Shown in pieces: positions 28,107-37,305 of a stretch of DNA of 64,000 nt. Position 1 is the stretch's first letter. Each line of letters opens with the position of its first letter. The position numbers and the translations under genes are program-made. Source of the DNA: Porcincola sp945869225 (GTDB taxonomy: Bacteria > Bacillota > Clostridia > Lachnospirales > Lachnospiraceae); assembly GCF_052118625.1 (NCBI RefSeq), contig NZ_JBQKGW010000001.1:237010-301009 (forward strand), read 5' to 3'. The notes under the pieces were generated by a model. That model saw only the letters and a list, made by a program, of their open reading frames with translations. It had not been told where the DNA came from and searched no databases.

Positions 28107-28164
28107 AATGCCTCCGCTGTATGCTCAGAATTTCGCACCTATCATAGCATACAGAGGAGGCATT
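28107..28164. promoter_or_regulatory. Long inverted repeat over the nifJ promoter
   Basis: Arms at 28107-28124 (AATGCCTCCGCTGTATGC) and 28147-28164 (GCATACAGAGGAGGCATT) match at 17 of 18 positions across a 22-nt centre. On the minus strand one arm fills the spacer between the predicted -35 and -10, and the other falls near +10 to +27. It may be an operator or a 5'-leader element. The T-rich end on the minus strand (ATTTTTC) means it could also act as a terminator for the upstream ABC-F gene. Confidence 0.7.
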
Positions 28165-28169
28165 GTCCA
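28141..28169 (-). promoter_or_regulatory. nifJ promoter
   Basis: Minus strand: -35 TGGACA (28164-28169), a 17-nt spacer ending in TGC, and -10 TATGAT (28141-28146). The start would be near 28134, giving a leader of about 157 nt. The gap 27978-28298 otherwise holds AT-rich sequence near 28200-28270 with no gene that I can support. Confidence 0.6.
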
Positions 28170-28298
28170 TGAAGCGCCGTGAAATTACACTATTTTATGT
28201 TCTTTTCACCGGACAATCTGTTCTATTTACACAAACTAATGTTTTAATATTATATCATTAGTTATACAATTCTAACATGCTGTATCTCAGGTTTTTTC

Positions 28299-29933
28299 TC
28301 AATCCTCATCATCCGTCTCGCTGGTGTAGACTGTGCGCTTTCTCGCCATCTCATCAGATGCCAGATACTCATCGTAGGTTGTGACCTTGTCGATCAGCCT
28401 GCCGTTCGGCAGGATTTCCATGATGCGGTTCGCGGTCGTCTCCACGATCTCATGGTCTCTTGATGAGAACAGCATCACACCGGGGAACTTGATCATGCCG
28501 TCGTTGAGCGCAGTGATCGATTCCATGTCCAGGTGGTTGGTCGGTTCATCAAAGATCAGAACATTCGCGGCGGAAATCATCATCTTTGAAAACAGGCAGC
28601 GTACCTTCTCCCCTCCGGAAAGGACCTTCACATACTTGTCTCCATCCTCCCCCGCAAAGAGCATCCTGCCAAGAAAGCCTCTCACATAGGTCTGATCCTT
28701 GATCTCGGAATACTGGGTCAGCCACTGGGCAACGGTCAGATCGTTGTCAAATTCATCGGTATAATCCTTCGGGAAATAAGCCCGCTTTGTCGTGACGCCC
28801 CACTTGAACGAGCCCTCATCCGGCTCCTCAAGCCCCATCAGAATCCGGAAGAACATCGTCTTGGCCTGCTCATTGCCGCCTACGAAAGCAACCTTGTCAT
28901 CATGGCGGAGCGTGAAGGTCACATCATCCAGCAGCTTCACGCCGTTTACCGTCTTCGACAGATTCTCAACCTGCAGAATCTCATTCCCGATCTCCCGCTC
29001 CGGCCTGAAGTCGATGTACGGATACTTTCTCGAGCTTGGCCTGATATCGTCCAGCTGAATCTTCTCCAGCGCCCGCTTCCTGGAGGTCGCCTGCTTGGAC
29101 TTTGAAGCATTCGCCGAGAAGCGCTGGATGAATTCCTGCAGCTCCTTGATCTGCTCTTCCTTCTTCTTGTTGGCTTCCTTCATCTGGCGGATGCGCAGCT
29201 GGGAAGACTTGTACCAGAAGTCATAGTTGCCTGCGTAGAGCTGAATCTTTCCATAGTCAATATCCGCAATATACGTGCAGACCTTGTTCAGGAAATACCG
29301 GTCGTGGCTGACCACGATAACCGTATTCTCGAAGTTGATCAGAAACTCCTCAAGCCAGCCGATTGCGTCCAGGTCCAGATGGTTCGTCGGCTCATCCAGA
29401 AGCAGGATGTCCGGATTGCCGAACAGAGCCCTCGCCAGAAGGACTTTTACCTTCTGGGAGCCGGTCAGCTCCTTCATCAGCACCTGATGGAGCTCTGTCG
29501 GAATCCCCAGACCGTTCAGAAGGGACTCCGCATCCGACTCCGCCTCCCAGCCGTTCATCTCAGCGAACTCCGCCTCCAGTTCAGACGCCCGCACGCCGTC
29601 CTCATCCGAGAAATCCGGCTTCGCATAGAGGGCGTCCTTCTCCTTGCCGATCTCGTACAGCCGTCTGTTGCCCTGGATAACCGTGTCAAGCACAACCTGA
29701 TCATCATACTTGAAATGATCCTGCTCGAGGAAAGACAGTCTCTGCCCCGGTGTGATGGTGACACTTCCGGACGTCGTCTCCAGCTTTCCTGCCAGTATTT
29801 TCAGAAATGTGGACTTTCCTGCCCCGTTCGCGCCAATGACGCCATAGCAGTTGCCTTCGGTGAATTTGATGTTGACATCTTCGAACAATGCTCTCTTTCC
29901 GAGACGCAGCGTGACATCATTTGCAGCTATCAT
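28299..29933 (-). CDS. ABC-F family ATPase (YkpA/YbiT-like)
   Basis: A 544-residue soluble protein with two ABC domains and no membrane helices. Walker A of the first domain is GANGAGKST near residue 38. The Walker B regions are LLLDEPTNHLD and LIFDEPTNHLD. The signature stretches read ELTGSQKVKVLLARALF and VLSGGEKVRCLFSKMM, and the second Walker A is degenerate (GGNEQAKTM). The interdomain linker is charged (EANKKKEEQIKELQEF). ABC-F proteins act on the ribosome E-site. I use the ATG at 29933, with AGGAGG 10 nt upstream. Confidence 0.92.
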   Translation of the reverse strand: MIAANDVTLRLGKRALFEDVNIKFTEGNCYGVIGANGAGKSTFLKILAGKLETTSGSVTITPGQRLSFLEQDHFKYDDQVVLDTVIQGNRRLYEIGKEKDALYAKPDFSDEDGVRASELEAEFAEMNGWEAESDAESLLNGLGIPTELHQVLMKELTGSQKVKVLLARALFGNPDILLLDEPTNHLDLDAIGWLEEFLINFENTVIVVSHDRYFLNKVCTYIADIDYGKIQLYAGNYDFWYKSSQLRIRQMKEANKKKEEQIKELQEFIQRFSANASKSKQATSRKRALEKIQLDDIRPSSRKYPYIDFRPEREIGNEILQVENLSKTVNGVKLLDDVTFTLRHDDKVAFVGGNEQAKTMFFRILMGLEEPDEGSFKWGVTTKRAYFPKDYTDEFDNDLTVAQWLTQYSEIKDQTYVRGFLGRMLFAGEDGDKYVKVLSGGEKVRCLFSKMMISAANVLIFDEPTNHLDMESITALNDGMIKFPGVMLFSSRDHEIVETTANRIMEILPNGRLIDKVTTYDEYLASDEMARKRTVYTSETDDED

Positions 29934-30022
29934 GTATCTGAATCCTCCTGAACTCCTTGCCGCCCCACAGCAAAGCCTGAGGCACTCCCGGTATTTCTCC
30001 GGCAATTCCGGTCATTTCCGTG

Positions 30023-30066
30023 AAAAAAAGACCGCTTTTCCTATTGTACAGAAAAGCAGTCTTTTT
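30023..30066 (-). terminator. carB terminator
   Basis: A hairpin with arms AAAAAGACTGCTTTTC and GAAAAGCGGTCTTTTT, followed by TTTT on the minus strand, stands just after the carB stop at 30074. It is nearly symmetrical and could work both ways. Confidence 0.85.
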
Positions 30067-30073
30067 GCAAGCG

Positions 30074-33000
30074 TTATCTCCTGTCGATGTCTGCGATATC
30101 GACCAGACTGAGCTTTGTCACTGAATTGTCCTCGAGCGAGGTGATCAGCGCCCGTGCTGTATCGACAGCCGTTATGACATTGACTCCGGTCTCGATGGCC
30201 GCGCGGCGGATCAAAAATCCGTCCTGCTGATGCTCGATGCCCCTGTTCGGGATATCGATGACCAGATCGATCCGATGACCGAGGATCAGATCCATCAGGT
30301 TCGGGGAATCCTTCTCCAGCTTATTGACCTGGCGGGCCGGGATTCCTTCTGCGCGGAGTGCCTTCCACGTCCCGTGGGTCGAGTAGATCGTATACCCGAT
30401 TCTGGAGAACCGTCTGGCAATGTCGATCATCTCCGGTTTCTCCTCGTCACAGACCGTGATGATCATGTTGCTGTACCTGGGCAGCCTGACACCGGCACCG
30501 AGAAATGCCTTGTACAGGGCCTCATCGAACGTCTTCGCGATGCCAAGGCATTCACCGGTCGATTTCATCTCCGGGCCGAGTGTAACGTCCGCATCCCGGA
30601 TTTTCTCAAATGAAAAGACTGGCATCTTGACCGCAAAATAGTCCGCCTCCGGCTGGAGTCCGGGCGTGTAGCCCATGTCTCTGATCTTTTCGCCCAGAAT
30701 CACCCTTGTCGCAAGCGGAACAATCGGAATTCCGGTCACCTTGCTGATATAGGGTACCGTCCGCGAGGATCTGGGATTCACTTCGATGATATACACGCCA
30801 TCATCCCGAACGATGAACTGGACATTCATCATCCCGATGACATGCAGGTTCTGAGCCAGGCTCCTTGTGTAGGACTCAATGACAGTCTTGACTTCCCTTG
30901 ACAGATCCTTCGCCGGGTAGACCGAGATGGAGTCGCCGGAATGGATGCCCGCCCGCTCGATGTGCTCCATGATACCGGGGATCAGGATGTCCGTTCCGTC
31001 ACAGACCGCGTCGACCTCAATCTCACGTCCCATCATGTACTTGTCAACCAGGATCGGATGATCCTGAGCATAGCGGTTGATGTTCCCGATATAGGAATCA
31101 ATGTCCTCATCCGAGATCGCAATCCGCATCCCGGCACCGCCCAGCACATAGGACGGGCGGACAAGAACCGGATAGCCCAGACGGTTTGCCACAGCCTTGG
31201 CCTCGTCTGCCGTAAAGACGGTCTCCCCCTTCGGCCTTGTGATGCCGCACCGCTCCAGCACCTCGTCAAACCGCTCCCTGTCCTCCGCGGCATCGACATC
31301 GTCCGCATCCGTGCCGAGAATCCTAACGCCCATCTTCATGAGCGCGCTCGTCAGCTTGATGGCCGTCTGACCGCCGAACTGGACGACTGCACCGTCCGGC
31401 TTCTCCAGCCGGACAACGTTCTCAACATCCTCCGGCGTCAGCGGTTCAAAATAGAGCTTGTCTGCAATATCGAAGTCCGTCGATACCGTTTCCGGATTGT
31501 TGTTGATGATGATGGTCTCGAAGCCGGCTTTCTGGAAGGCCCAGGTACAGTGGACGGAGCAGAAATCGAACTCGATTCCCTGTCCGATCCGGATCGGTCC
31601 GGAGCCCAGCACCAGAACCTTCTTCTTATCATGTTTTCCGGCTGCCTCCGCAGCCTCATTCTCGCCGCCGTCATACACGGAGTAATAATACGGGGTCTGC
31701 GCCTCGAACTCGGCAGCACAGGTGTCCACCATCCGGAATGAGGCATGGATACCGGCCTTTTCCCGGAGCAGGTGAATCTCCTCCTGCGTCTTTCCGGCCA
31801 GAGACGCGATCACGTTGTCCGGGAATTCCATGCGCTTGGCTTCCAGCAGCAGCTCCTCCGTCAGAGGCTGCTCTTTCAGCGCCTTCTCCATCTCCGTCAG
31901 ATGCGCGATCTTATCCAGAAACCAGGGGTCAATCTTCGTCGCCTTGTAGATGCCTTCCCTGGTAAACCCTCGCCGAAGGGCCTCCGCGATAACCCAGATC
32001 CGCTGGTCATCGACGTCCTGAAGCTTTTTATGAAGCTGTTCGTCATCGAGTCCTGAGAAATCATAGCTCATGAGGCTGTCGACATGCTGCTCAAGGGAAC
32101 GGATCGCCTTCATCAGCGCACCTTCAAAGTTTGTGCAGATGCTCATCACTTCGCCAGTTGCCTTCATCTGTGTGGACAGGCTCCGCTTCGCTGTGATGAA
32201 TTTGTCAAACGGAAGCCTCGGCATCTTCACAACGCAGTAGTCCAGCATCGGCTCAAAGCTGGCATAGGTTTTCCCCGTAATCGCATTCCGAATCTCATCG
32301 AGCGTGTACCCGAGGGCGATTTTGGCAGCAACCTTTGCGATCGGATATCCGGTCGCCTTCGATGCAAGTGCCGAGGATCTTGACACACGCGGGTTGACCT
32401 CGATGACACAGTATTCAAATGAATCCGGCTTCAAGGCGTACTGGACGTTGCAGCCGCCGGTAATTCCCAGCTCTGTGATGATGTTGAGCGCGGAGGTGCG
32501 GAGCATCTGGTATTCCTTGTCGCCCAGCGTCTGGCTCGGCGCTACAACGATGGAATCCCCTGTGTGGACGCCGACCGGATCAATGTTTTCCATGTTGCAG
32601 ACGGTAATGACATTGCCGGCACCGTCCCTCATAACCTCATATTCAATTTCCTTCCAGCCGGCGATGCTTCTCTCGACCAGAACTTCGCCGACACGTGAAA
32701 GGCGGAGACCGTTCTCGAGAATCTCGTCAAGCTCCTCCTGGTTGTTTGCGATCCCGCCGCCGGAACCACCGAGGGTGTAAGCCGGCCGCAGCACGACCGG
32801 ATATCCGATCCGGCGTGCAAACTTCTCTCCATCTTCGAGATTACGGACGACCTGGGAGGGCGCCACCGGCTCCCCGATCTTCTCCATGGCCTCCTTGAAT
32901 TCGAGACGGTCCTCAGCCCTCCTGATTGTCCGGGAAGTCGTTCCGATCAGGCGGACATCCAGATTCTTCAGGATTCCCTTCTCCTCCAGCTCCATCGCCA

Positions 33001-33292
33001 GGTTCAACCCAGCCTGCCCCCCGAGCGTCGGCAGAATGCTGTCCGGCTTCTCCTTCCGGATAATCGCCTCCACCACCTCAGTCGTCAGCGGTTCAATGTA
33101 GACATGATCCGCAATATCCTTGTCGGTCATGATGGTTGCCGGATTGCTGTTGAGCAGGACAACCTCGATGCCCTCCTCCTTCAGACTTCTGCATGCCTGC
33201 GTTCCTGCATAGTCAAACTCGGCCGCCTGTCCGATGATAATCGGGCCGGAACCTATGACGAGCACTTTCCTGATGCTGTTATCCTTCGGCAT
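30074..33292 (-). CDS. carB: Carbamoyl-phosphate synthase, large subunit
   Basis: The 1072-residue subunit makes carbamoyl phosphate from bicarbonate, ammonia and two ATP for pyrimidine and arginine synthesis. It shows the two tandem halves: KVLVIGSGPIIIGQAAEFDYAG at the start and KVLVLGSGPIRIGQGIEFDF near residue 560, each followed by an ATP-grasp domain (LRPAYTLGGSGGG and VRPSYVLGGAGM). The last 130 residues form the allosteric MGS-like domain. It starts 2 nt after the carA stop. Confidence 0.98.
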   Translation of the reverse strand: MPKDNSIRKVLVIGSGPIIIGQAAEFDYAGTQACRSLKEEGIEVVLLNSNPATIMTDKDIADHVYIEPLTTEVVEAIIRKEKPDSILPTLGGQAGLNLAMELEEKGILKNLDVRLIGTTSRTIRRAEDRLEFKEAMEKIGEPVAPSQVVRNLEDGEKFARRIGYPVVLRPAYTLGGSGGGIANNQEELDEILENGLRLSRVGEVLVERSIAGWKEIEYEVMRDGAGNVITVCNMENIDPVGVHTGDSIVVAPSQTLGDKEYQMLRTSALNIITELGITGGCNVQYALKPDSFEYCVIEVNPRVSRSSALASKATGYPIAKVAAKIALGYTLDEIRNAITGKTYASFEPMLDYCVVKMPRLPFDKFITAKRSLSTQMKATGEVMSICTNFEGALMKAIRSLEQHVDSLMSYDFSGLDDEQLHKKLQDVDDQRIWVIAEALRRGFTREGIYKATKIDPWFLDKIAHLTEMEKALKEQPLTEELLLEAKRMEFPDNVIASLAGKTQEEIHLLREKAGIHASFRMVDTCAAEFEAQTPYYYSVYDGGENEAAEAAGKHDKKKVLVLGSGPIRIGQGIEFDFCSVHCTWAFQKAGFETIIINNNPETVSTDFDIADKLYFEPLTPEDVENVVRLEKPDGAVVQFGGQTAIKLTSALMKMGVRILGTDADDVDAAEDRERFDEVLERCGITRPKGETVFTADEAKAVANRLGYPVLVRPSYVLGGAGMRIAISDEDIDSYIGNINRYAQDHPILVDKYMMGREIEVDAVCDGTDILIPGIMEHIERAGIHSGDSISVYPAKDLSREVKTVIESYTRSLAQNLHVIGMMNVQFIVRDDGVYIIEVNPRSSRTVPYISKVTGIPIVPLATRVILGEKIRDMGYTPGLQPEADYFAVKMPVFSFEKIRDADVTLGPEMKSTGECLGIAKTFDEALYKAFLGAGVRLPRYSNMIITVCDEEKPEMIDIARRFSRIGYTIYSTHGTWKALRAEGIPARQVNKLEKDSPNLMDLILGHRIDLVIDIPNRGIEHQQDGFLIRRAAIETGVNVITAVDTARALITSLEDNSVTKLSLVDIADIDRR

Positions 33293-33294
33293 GT

Positions 33295-34614
33295 TCAGTC
33301 TCCCTCCTTCTCGCTCTTCGCGCGCTCCATCATCCTCACAAAACGATCAAACAGATAGCCGGAATCCTGCGGTCCCGGGCAGGCTTCCGGGTGAAACTGT
33401 ACAGTAAAGATGTTTTTCCCGAGGTAAACCATCCCCTCATTTGTCCCATCGTTCACGTTCCGGAAGGCCGGACGCGCAACATCTGCGCTCAGGCTTTTCT
33501 CATCTACCGCATATCCATGGTTCTGGGAGGAAATGTATACCCGTCCTGTCTTCAGATCCTTGACCGGATGGTTCCCGCCTCTGTGTCCGTATTTCAGCTT
33601 GTAGGTATCCCCTCCTGCTGCCAGCGCCATCAGCTGATGGCCAAGACAAATCGCAAAGACGGGCACATCACTCTCATACAGCCTGCGTACCTGACGGATG
33701 ATCTCTCCACAGTCCTTCGGATCACCAGGACCGTTGGACAGCATGATGCCGTCCGGCTGATCCGCCAGAATCTCATCTGCGGTTGTCCACGCCGGATAAA
33801 CCGTGACACGGCAGCCCCGGTGTACAAGGCTTCTGCCAATGTTTCGCTTCATGCCAAAATCCATCACCGCGACATGAAGATGCTGGCGGGCCGCCTTCTC
33901 GGAAAGCCGTACATAAGCCTGCTCGCGTTCGTCCGCTGCTTTCTGGGCAATCGGCGTTCCTGCAAGTGCCGGATCATCCGCAGAGATGATTCCATCCGCC
34001 ATGCCTGACGGATTCTTCTCTGTCCGGCGTCCGTTCCCTGCCTCCTCTTCCAGCTCCACTCTGGAGCCAACCAGGTTCGGCCACGGTACATTCATCCCGC
34101 TGTCTGTAAACTCGTACCTTTCCCGGCAGCTGACGCGCGAAACGACATCCCCTGTCCGGTATGCCTTGATCCGGGGCAGCAGGTCCCGGATCTCCTCCTG
34201 AGAGTACTCTCTGGTCGTGATCATGCCGTTCATGGTTCCGCGATTCCGGAGCGTCTTCGTCAGCGCTCTTGTATCGATGCCTGAAATCCCGGGAATATCA
34301 TATCTTGTGAGGAAATTCTGGATGGTATCTTCCGAACGGAAGTTAGAAGGAATACGGGAGAATTCCCGGACGATGAAAGCAGACAGCCAGGGCTTTGAAG
34401 ACTCCATGTCCTCAAAACTGACGCCATAGTTTCCAATAAGAGGATAGGTCATAACGACAGCCTGGCCTGCATAGGAGGGATCTGTCAGGACCTCCAGGTA
34501 TCCCGTCATCGACGTATTGAACACGATCTCCGAGATCACCTCTCTCCTCGAACCGACGCTTTCTCCTTTCAGTAGAGTTCCGTCCTCCAGTATCAGATAC
34601 GCTGCACTGCCCAT
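33295..34614 (-). CDS. carA: Carbamoyl-phosphate synthase, small subunit with an insert
   Basis: The 439-residue subunit supplies ammonia from glutamine to CarB. The N-terminal domain (residues 1-175; FNTSMTGYLEVLTDPSYAGQ) and the class I amidotransferase domain (nucleophile Cys in AICLGHQ, with His and Glu in QFHPEA) are intact. It is about 60-75 residues longer than usual (about 360-380). The extra is a polar segment, roughly residues 185-240, rich in Glu, Arg and Ala, between the two domains. No pyrimidine or arginine genes are adjacent. AGAGAGG precedes the ATG. Confidence 0.96.
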   Translation of the reverse strand: MGSAAYLILEDGTLLKGESVGSRREVISEIVFNTSMTGYLEVLTDPSYAGQAVVMTYPLIGNYGVSFEDMESSKPWLSAFIVREFSRIPSNFRSEDTIQNFLTRYDIPGISGIDTRALTKTLRNRGTMNGMITTREYSQEEIRDLLPRIKAYRTGDVVSRVSCRERYEFTDSGMNVPWPNLVGSRVELEEEAGNGRRTEKNPSGMADGIISADDPALAGTPIAQKAADEREQAYVRLSEKAARQHLHVAVMDFGMKRNIGRSLVHRGCRVTVYPAWTTADEILADQPDGIMLSNGPGDPKDCGEIIRQVRRLYESDVPVFAICLGHQLMALAAGGDTYKLKYGHRGGNHPVKDLKTGRVYISSQNHGYAVDEKSLSADVARPAFRNVNDGTNEGMVYLGKNIFTVQFHPEACPGPQDSGYLFDRFVRMMERAKSEKEGD

Positions 34615-34653
34615 GAGATGCCTCTCTTTCTTAAGCTGTTCAAAATCGAAAGA

Positions 34654-34682
34654 ATGCTACCATACACGCGTCAGCTTTGCAA
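34654..34682 (-). promoter_or_regulatory. carAB promoter candidate
   Basis: Minus strand: -35 TTGCAA (34677-34682), a 17-nt spacer, and -10 TAGCAT (34654-34659). The leader would be only about 30 nt, too short for a PyrR-type attenuator. Confidence 0.45.
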
Positions 34683-34688
34683 GCTGAC
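34670..34688. promoter_or_regulatory. Palindrome between carA and the GNAT gene
   Basis: GTCAGCTTTGCAAGCTGAC has perfect 8-bp arms around a 3-nt centre, and its centre covers the predicted carA -35. It is a candidate repressor operator. It does not resemble an ARG box. Confidence 0.45.
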
Positions 34689-34776
34689 AATCTTTAAGGG
34701 CACTGGATTAATTCACAGGGAACTCGTACAATAGAGACTGGCTTTAAGAATAAAAGGCAGGGGGATTCGATACATT

Positions 34777-35625
34777 ATGGAACCGATGAGCAGAGCTGAG
34801 CGGGATAAAAGAGAGAAGGATATTCAATATCTGGAGGAGGTCTCGCTGAATGCCTGGCCATCCTATATGATCGAGCTGTATGACGGCTGGCTGATCCGCT
34901 TCTCGTACAATTACTCCTACCGGACAAACTCCGTCGAGCAGGTCGGGATTTCGACCATTCCCGTCGAGGAGAAGATCGCCTACTGTGAGGCTGTCTACGA
35001 CCACTTCAACAGCCCCTGCTCCTTCAAGATTCAGCCTCTCCTGGATCCCTCATTTGATCACCGGCTCTCCCAGCGCGGCTATGAAGTCCGGCACATTACG
35101 GAAGTGATGACAGCTGATCTCAAAGACGTCAGTCTGCTGAAGGAAGAACGGCGGGAATACATCTTTGAAAACCGTCTGAATCTGCCGACCCTCGTTCACT
35201 ACGCAGGAGGACTGACTGTCGAGCTGAACGCTGTCGTCACAGACGAGTGGATCCGTGGGCTCTTCCATCTGAATGGGACCTCGGAACCGAACCTGCGCCG
35301 GATTGTCCCCTCCATGTATGCGGCCATTCCGAAAGAAACGATCGCAGCCAGCATTGAGATCGACGGCCGGATCGTGGCAACCGGTCTCGGAATCCGGGAC
35401 AGGGATTATATCGGAATCTACGCCATCTATGTATCGCCCAGCTGCTGGCGGCGCGGATACGCCCGGGCAATCTGCTCCACGATTCTGAAGGAAGCACGCC
35501 TTCAGGGCGCCCGCTATGCTTACCTGCAGGTTGTAAAGGGAAACACGGCTGCCAAAAAACTCTACCAGTCGCTCGGATTTCAGGACTTCTATACCTACTG
35601 GTTCAGAAGCAAGGTACTCTCCTGA
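34777..35625 (+). CDS. GNAT family N-acetyltransferase
   Basis: A 282-residue protein. The C-terminal half (about residues 150-280) is a GNAT fold with the acetyl-CoA loop SPSCWRRGYARAICSTIL near residue 220 and the end motif NTAAKKLYQSLGFQDFYTYWF. The N-terminal 140 residues look like a degenerate second GNAT-like domain. The substrate is unknown. It is transcribed away from carA. Confidence 0.85.
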   Translation: MEPMSRAERDKREKDIQYLEEVSLNAWPSYMIELYDGWLIRFSYNYSYRTNSVEQVGISTIPVEEKIAYCEAVYDHFNSPCSFKIQPLLDPSFDHRLSQRGYEVRHITEVMTADLKDVSLLKEERREYIFENRLNLPTLVHYAGGLTVELNAVVTDEWIRGLFHLNGTSEPNLRRIVPSMYAAIPKETIAASIEIDGRIVATGLGIRDRDYIGIYAIYVSPSCWRRGYARAICSTILKEARLQGARYAYLQVVKGNTAAKKLYQSLGFQDFYTYWFRSKVLS

Positions 35626-35685
35626 GGCAGCACCCGCCCGGCAGCCGCCGTGTTGCCATCGGCCTTCCGATCCGGCCGCTGCCTC
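35624..35685. terminator. Possible terminator between convergent genes
   Basis: GAGGCAGC and GCTGCCTC form an 8-bp stem closing a GC-rich, self-pairing 46-nt interior, between the GNAT gene and the convergent methyltransferase gene. The T tract is poor (TTCCGCTTTC). Confidence 0.35.
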
Positions 35686-35727
35686 TTCCGCTTTCAGATA
35701 TCGTCTTCTCATTCGGACAAAGTCTCG

Positions 35728-36609
35728 TTACAGTTCCCAGCGCCCGGCTGCACCGCAGGGCAGTACCAGGCCGCTGTCTCTGACCGGAAGTCCGATCTCC
35801 TCCGCTGATACGGTTCCCCCGAAAATGGGAACGAGCGTCACGCTCATGAGATATGTCAGTACGGATGGAGACAGTCCTGTCGTATAGGAATTCAGCAGGA
35901 AAAACAGCGGTTTTTTTGAGAGAATCTGTGTTGTCAGCTTCAGAAGCTCGTGGATGCAGTCCTCCATCTTCCAGATCTCACCTTTCGGTCCTCTTCCGTA
36001 TGAGGGAGGATCCATGATGATTGCATCATAATGGTTGCCGCGGCGGATCTCGCGCTCGACAAACTTTCTGCAGTCATCCACCAGCCAGCGGACAGACGAG
36101 TGGTCGATTCCGGACGCCTGGGCATTCTCCTTCGCCCAGCCGACCATCCCTTTTGAAGCGTCCACGTGCGTCACGACTGCCCCTGCCTGAGCCGCTGCAA
36201 CCGTCGCCCCGCCGGTGTAGGCGAATAGGTTCAGAACCCTCACTTCCTTTCCCTGACGGATCCGCTGACGGATTTTCTCCGCAAACCAGTCCCAGTTTGC
36301 TGCCTGCTCCGGAAAGAGTCCGGTATGCTTGAATGAAAAAGGCTTCAGGTTAAACTTCAGATCCAGTCCGCCGCCCTGGTAGCCGATCGTCCACTGCTGC
36401 GGCAGATCAAAGAATTCCCATTCTCCGCCGCCCCGGCTGGACCTGTGATAGTGCGCATTGCACCTTCTCCAGCCCGGGTCCTTTTTGTCCGTCTGCCAGA
36501 CCACCTGCGGATCCGGTCTGATGAGGAGATAAGATCCCCAGCGCTCCAGCTTCTCCCCGCAGGAGGTATCGAGGATCTCATAGTCTGTCCAGTTTGATGC
36601 CGTTATCAT
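35728..36609 (-). CDS. SAM-dependent methyltransferase, RlmI/RlmL-like
   Basis: A 293-residue class I methyltransferase. The SAM loop is LNLFAYTGGATVAAA near residue 125, the acidic residue after beta 2 lies in HVDASKGMV, and the catalytic motif is MDPPSYGRG near residue 200. This fits rRNA cytosine-C5 methyltransferase-like proteins (Methyltrans_SAM). There is no PUA or THUMP domain at the N-terminus, so the target is uncertain. It overlaps the upstream HAD gene by ATGA. Confidence 0.85.
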   Translation of the reverse strand: MITASNWTDYEILDTSCGEKLERWGSYLLIRPDPQVVWQTDKKDPGWRRCNAHYHRSSRGGGEWEFFDLPQQWTIGYQGGGLDLKFNLKPFSFKHTGLFPEQAANWDWFAEKIRQRIRQGKEVRVLNLFAYTGGATVAAAQAGAVVTHVDASKGMVGWAKENAQASGIDHSSVRWLVDDCRKFVEREIRRGNHYDAIIMDPPSYGRGPKGEIWKMEDCIHELLKLTTQILSKKPLFFLLNSYTTGLSPSVLTYLMSVTLVPIFGGTVSAEEIGLPVRDSGLVLPCGAAGRWEL

Positions 36610-37274
36610 CTTCTGTTACCTGCTTTCTCCCACAATGCTGTCACCATCTCCGGAAGCTGTGCAAAGGCGTCGATCGAAGGCACCTTCTCTTTCTCCGCGT
36701 CGACCTGTCCGAATCCATAGGCTGCGTAGATGAACGGAATGCCCGCCTTTCTTGCAGCATCCAGGTCACCGGCTGTGTCACCCACATAAAGCGCACGCTG
36801 AAGCTCATTTCTCTCCATGCACAGGCGGATGCTGAAGTCCTTCGGTTTCCCAGTATCCCCGAAACACACGTGATCCTCGATCAGGCTGCCTGTCCCCGAC
36901 GTATGCAGGAAATCCTCGATATACCCCTTCTGGCAGTTGCTGACAATATACAGGTGAAACCCTGCTTTCTTTAAACGCGTCAGCGTCTGCCCGACAGACG
37001 GATATACACTGCCGCCGTGTTCCCACATATACGTCACTTCTGCATCCATCATTCCCTCAAGCGCCTGATGCCGCCGCTTCTCAGAGAGCGGCGCCAGAAG
37101 GCGGTCCCCGATCTGAGTCATCGTCAGCCCGAGGACTCCCTCAATGTCCGCGTCCGTGTAATGTCCCGGCATCTCTGGAATCTGTTCTTCTCTGTACAGA
37201 TTCCACGAGTCTCTGATTGCACGCACGGCATCCCAAAGAGTTCCATCCACATCAAGAATGATCCCTTCTTTCAA
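36606..37274 (-). CDS. HAD family phosphatase (PGP-like)
   Basis: A 222-residue haloacid-dehalogenase hydrolase. Motif I is DVDGTLWD at residues 8-15, motif II is IVSNCQ near 118, and motif III/IV is KPKDFS...YVGDTAGDLDAARKAG near 165. The helical cap lies between motifs I and II, as in phosphoglycolate phosphatases. The substrate is unknown. Its stop overlaps the methyltransferase start (ATGA), so the two are translated together. Confidence 0.85.
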   Translation of the reverse strand: MKEGIILDVDGTLWDAVRAIRDSWNLYREEQIPEMPGHYTDADIEGVLGLTMTQIGDRLLAPLSEKRRHQALEGMMDAEVTYMWEHGGSVYPSVGQTLTRLKKAGFHLYIVSNCQKGYIEDFLHTSGTGSLIEDHVCFGDTGKPKDFSIRLCMERNELQRALYVGDTAGDLDAARKAGIPFIYAAYGFGQVDAEKEKVPSIDAFAQLPEMVTALWEKAGNRR

Positions 37275-37305
37275 AATATCCTCCTGCTGCTCTTTCTTCT
37301 CAGTT

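Noticed and set aside
27979..28170. 63-codon frame before nifJ, a possible leader peptide
   Set aside because: Its ATG lies upstream of the predicted transcription start and inside the promoter region, and it has no ribosome site.
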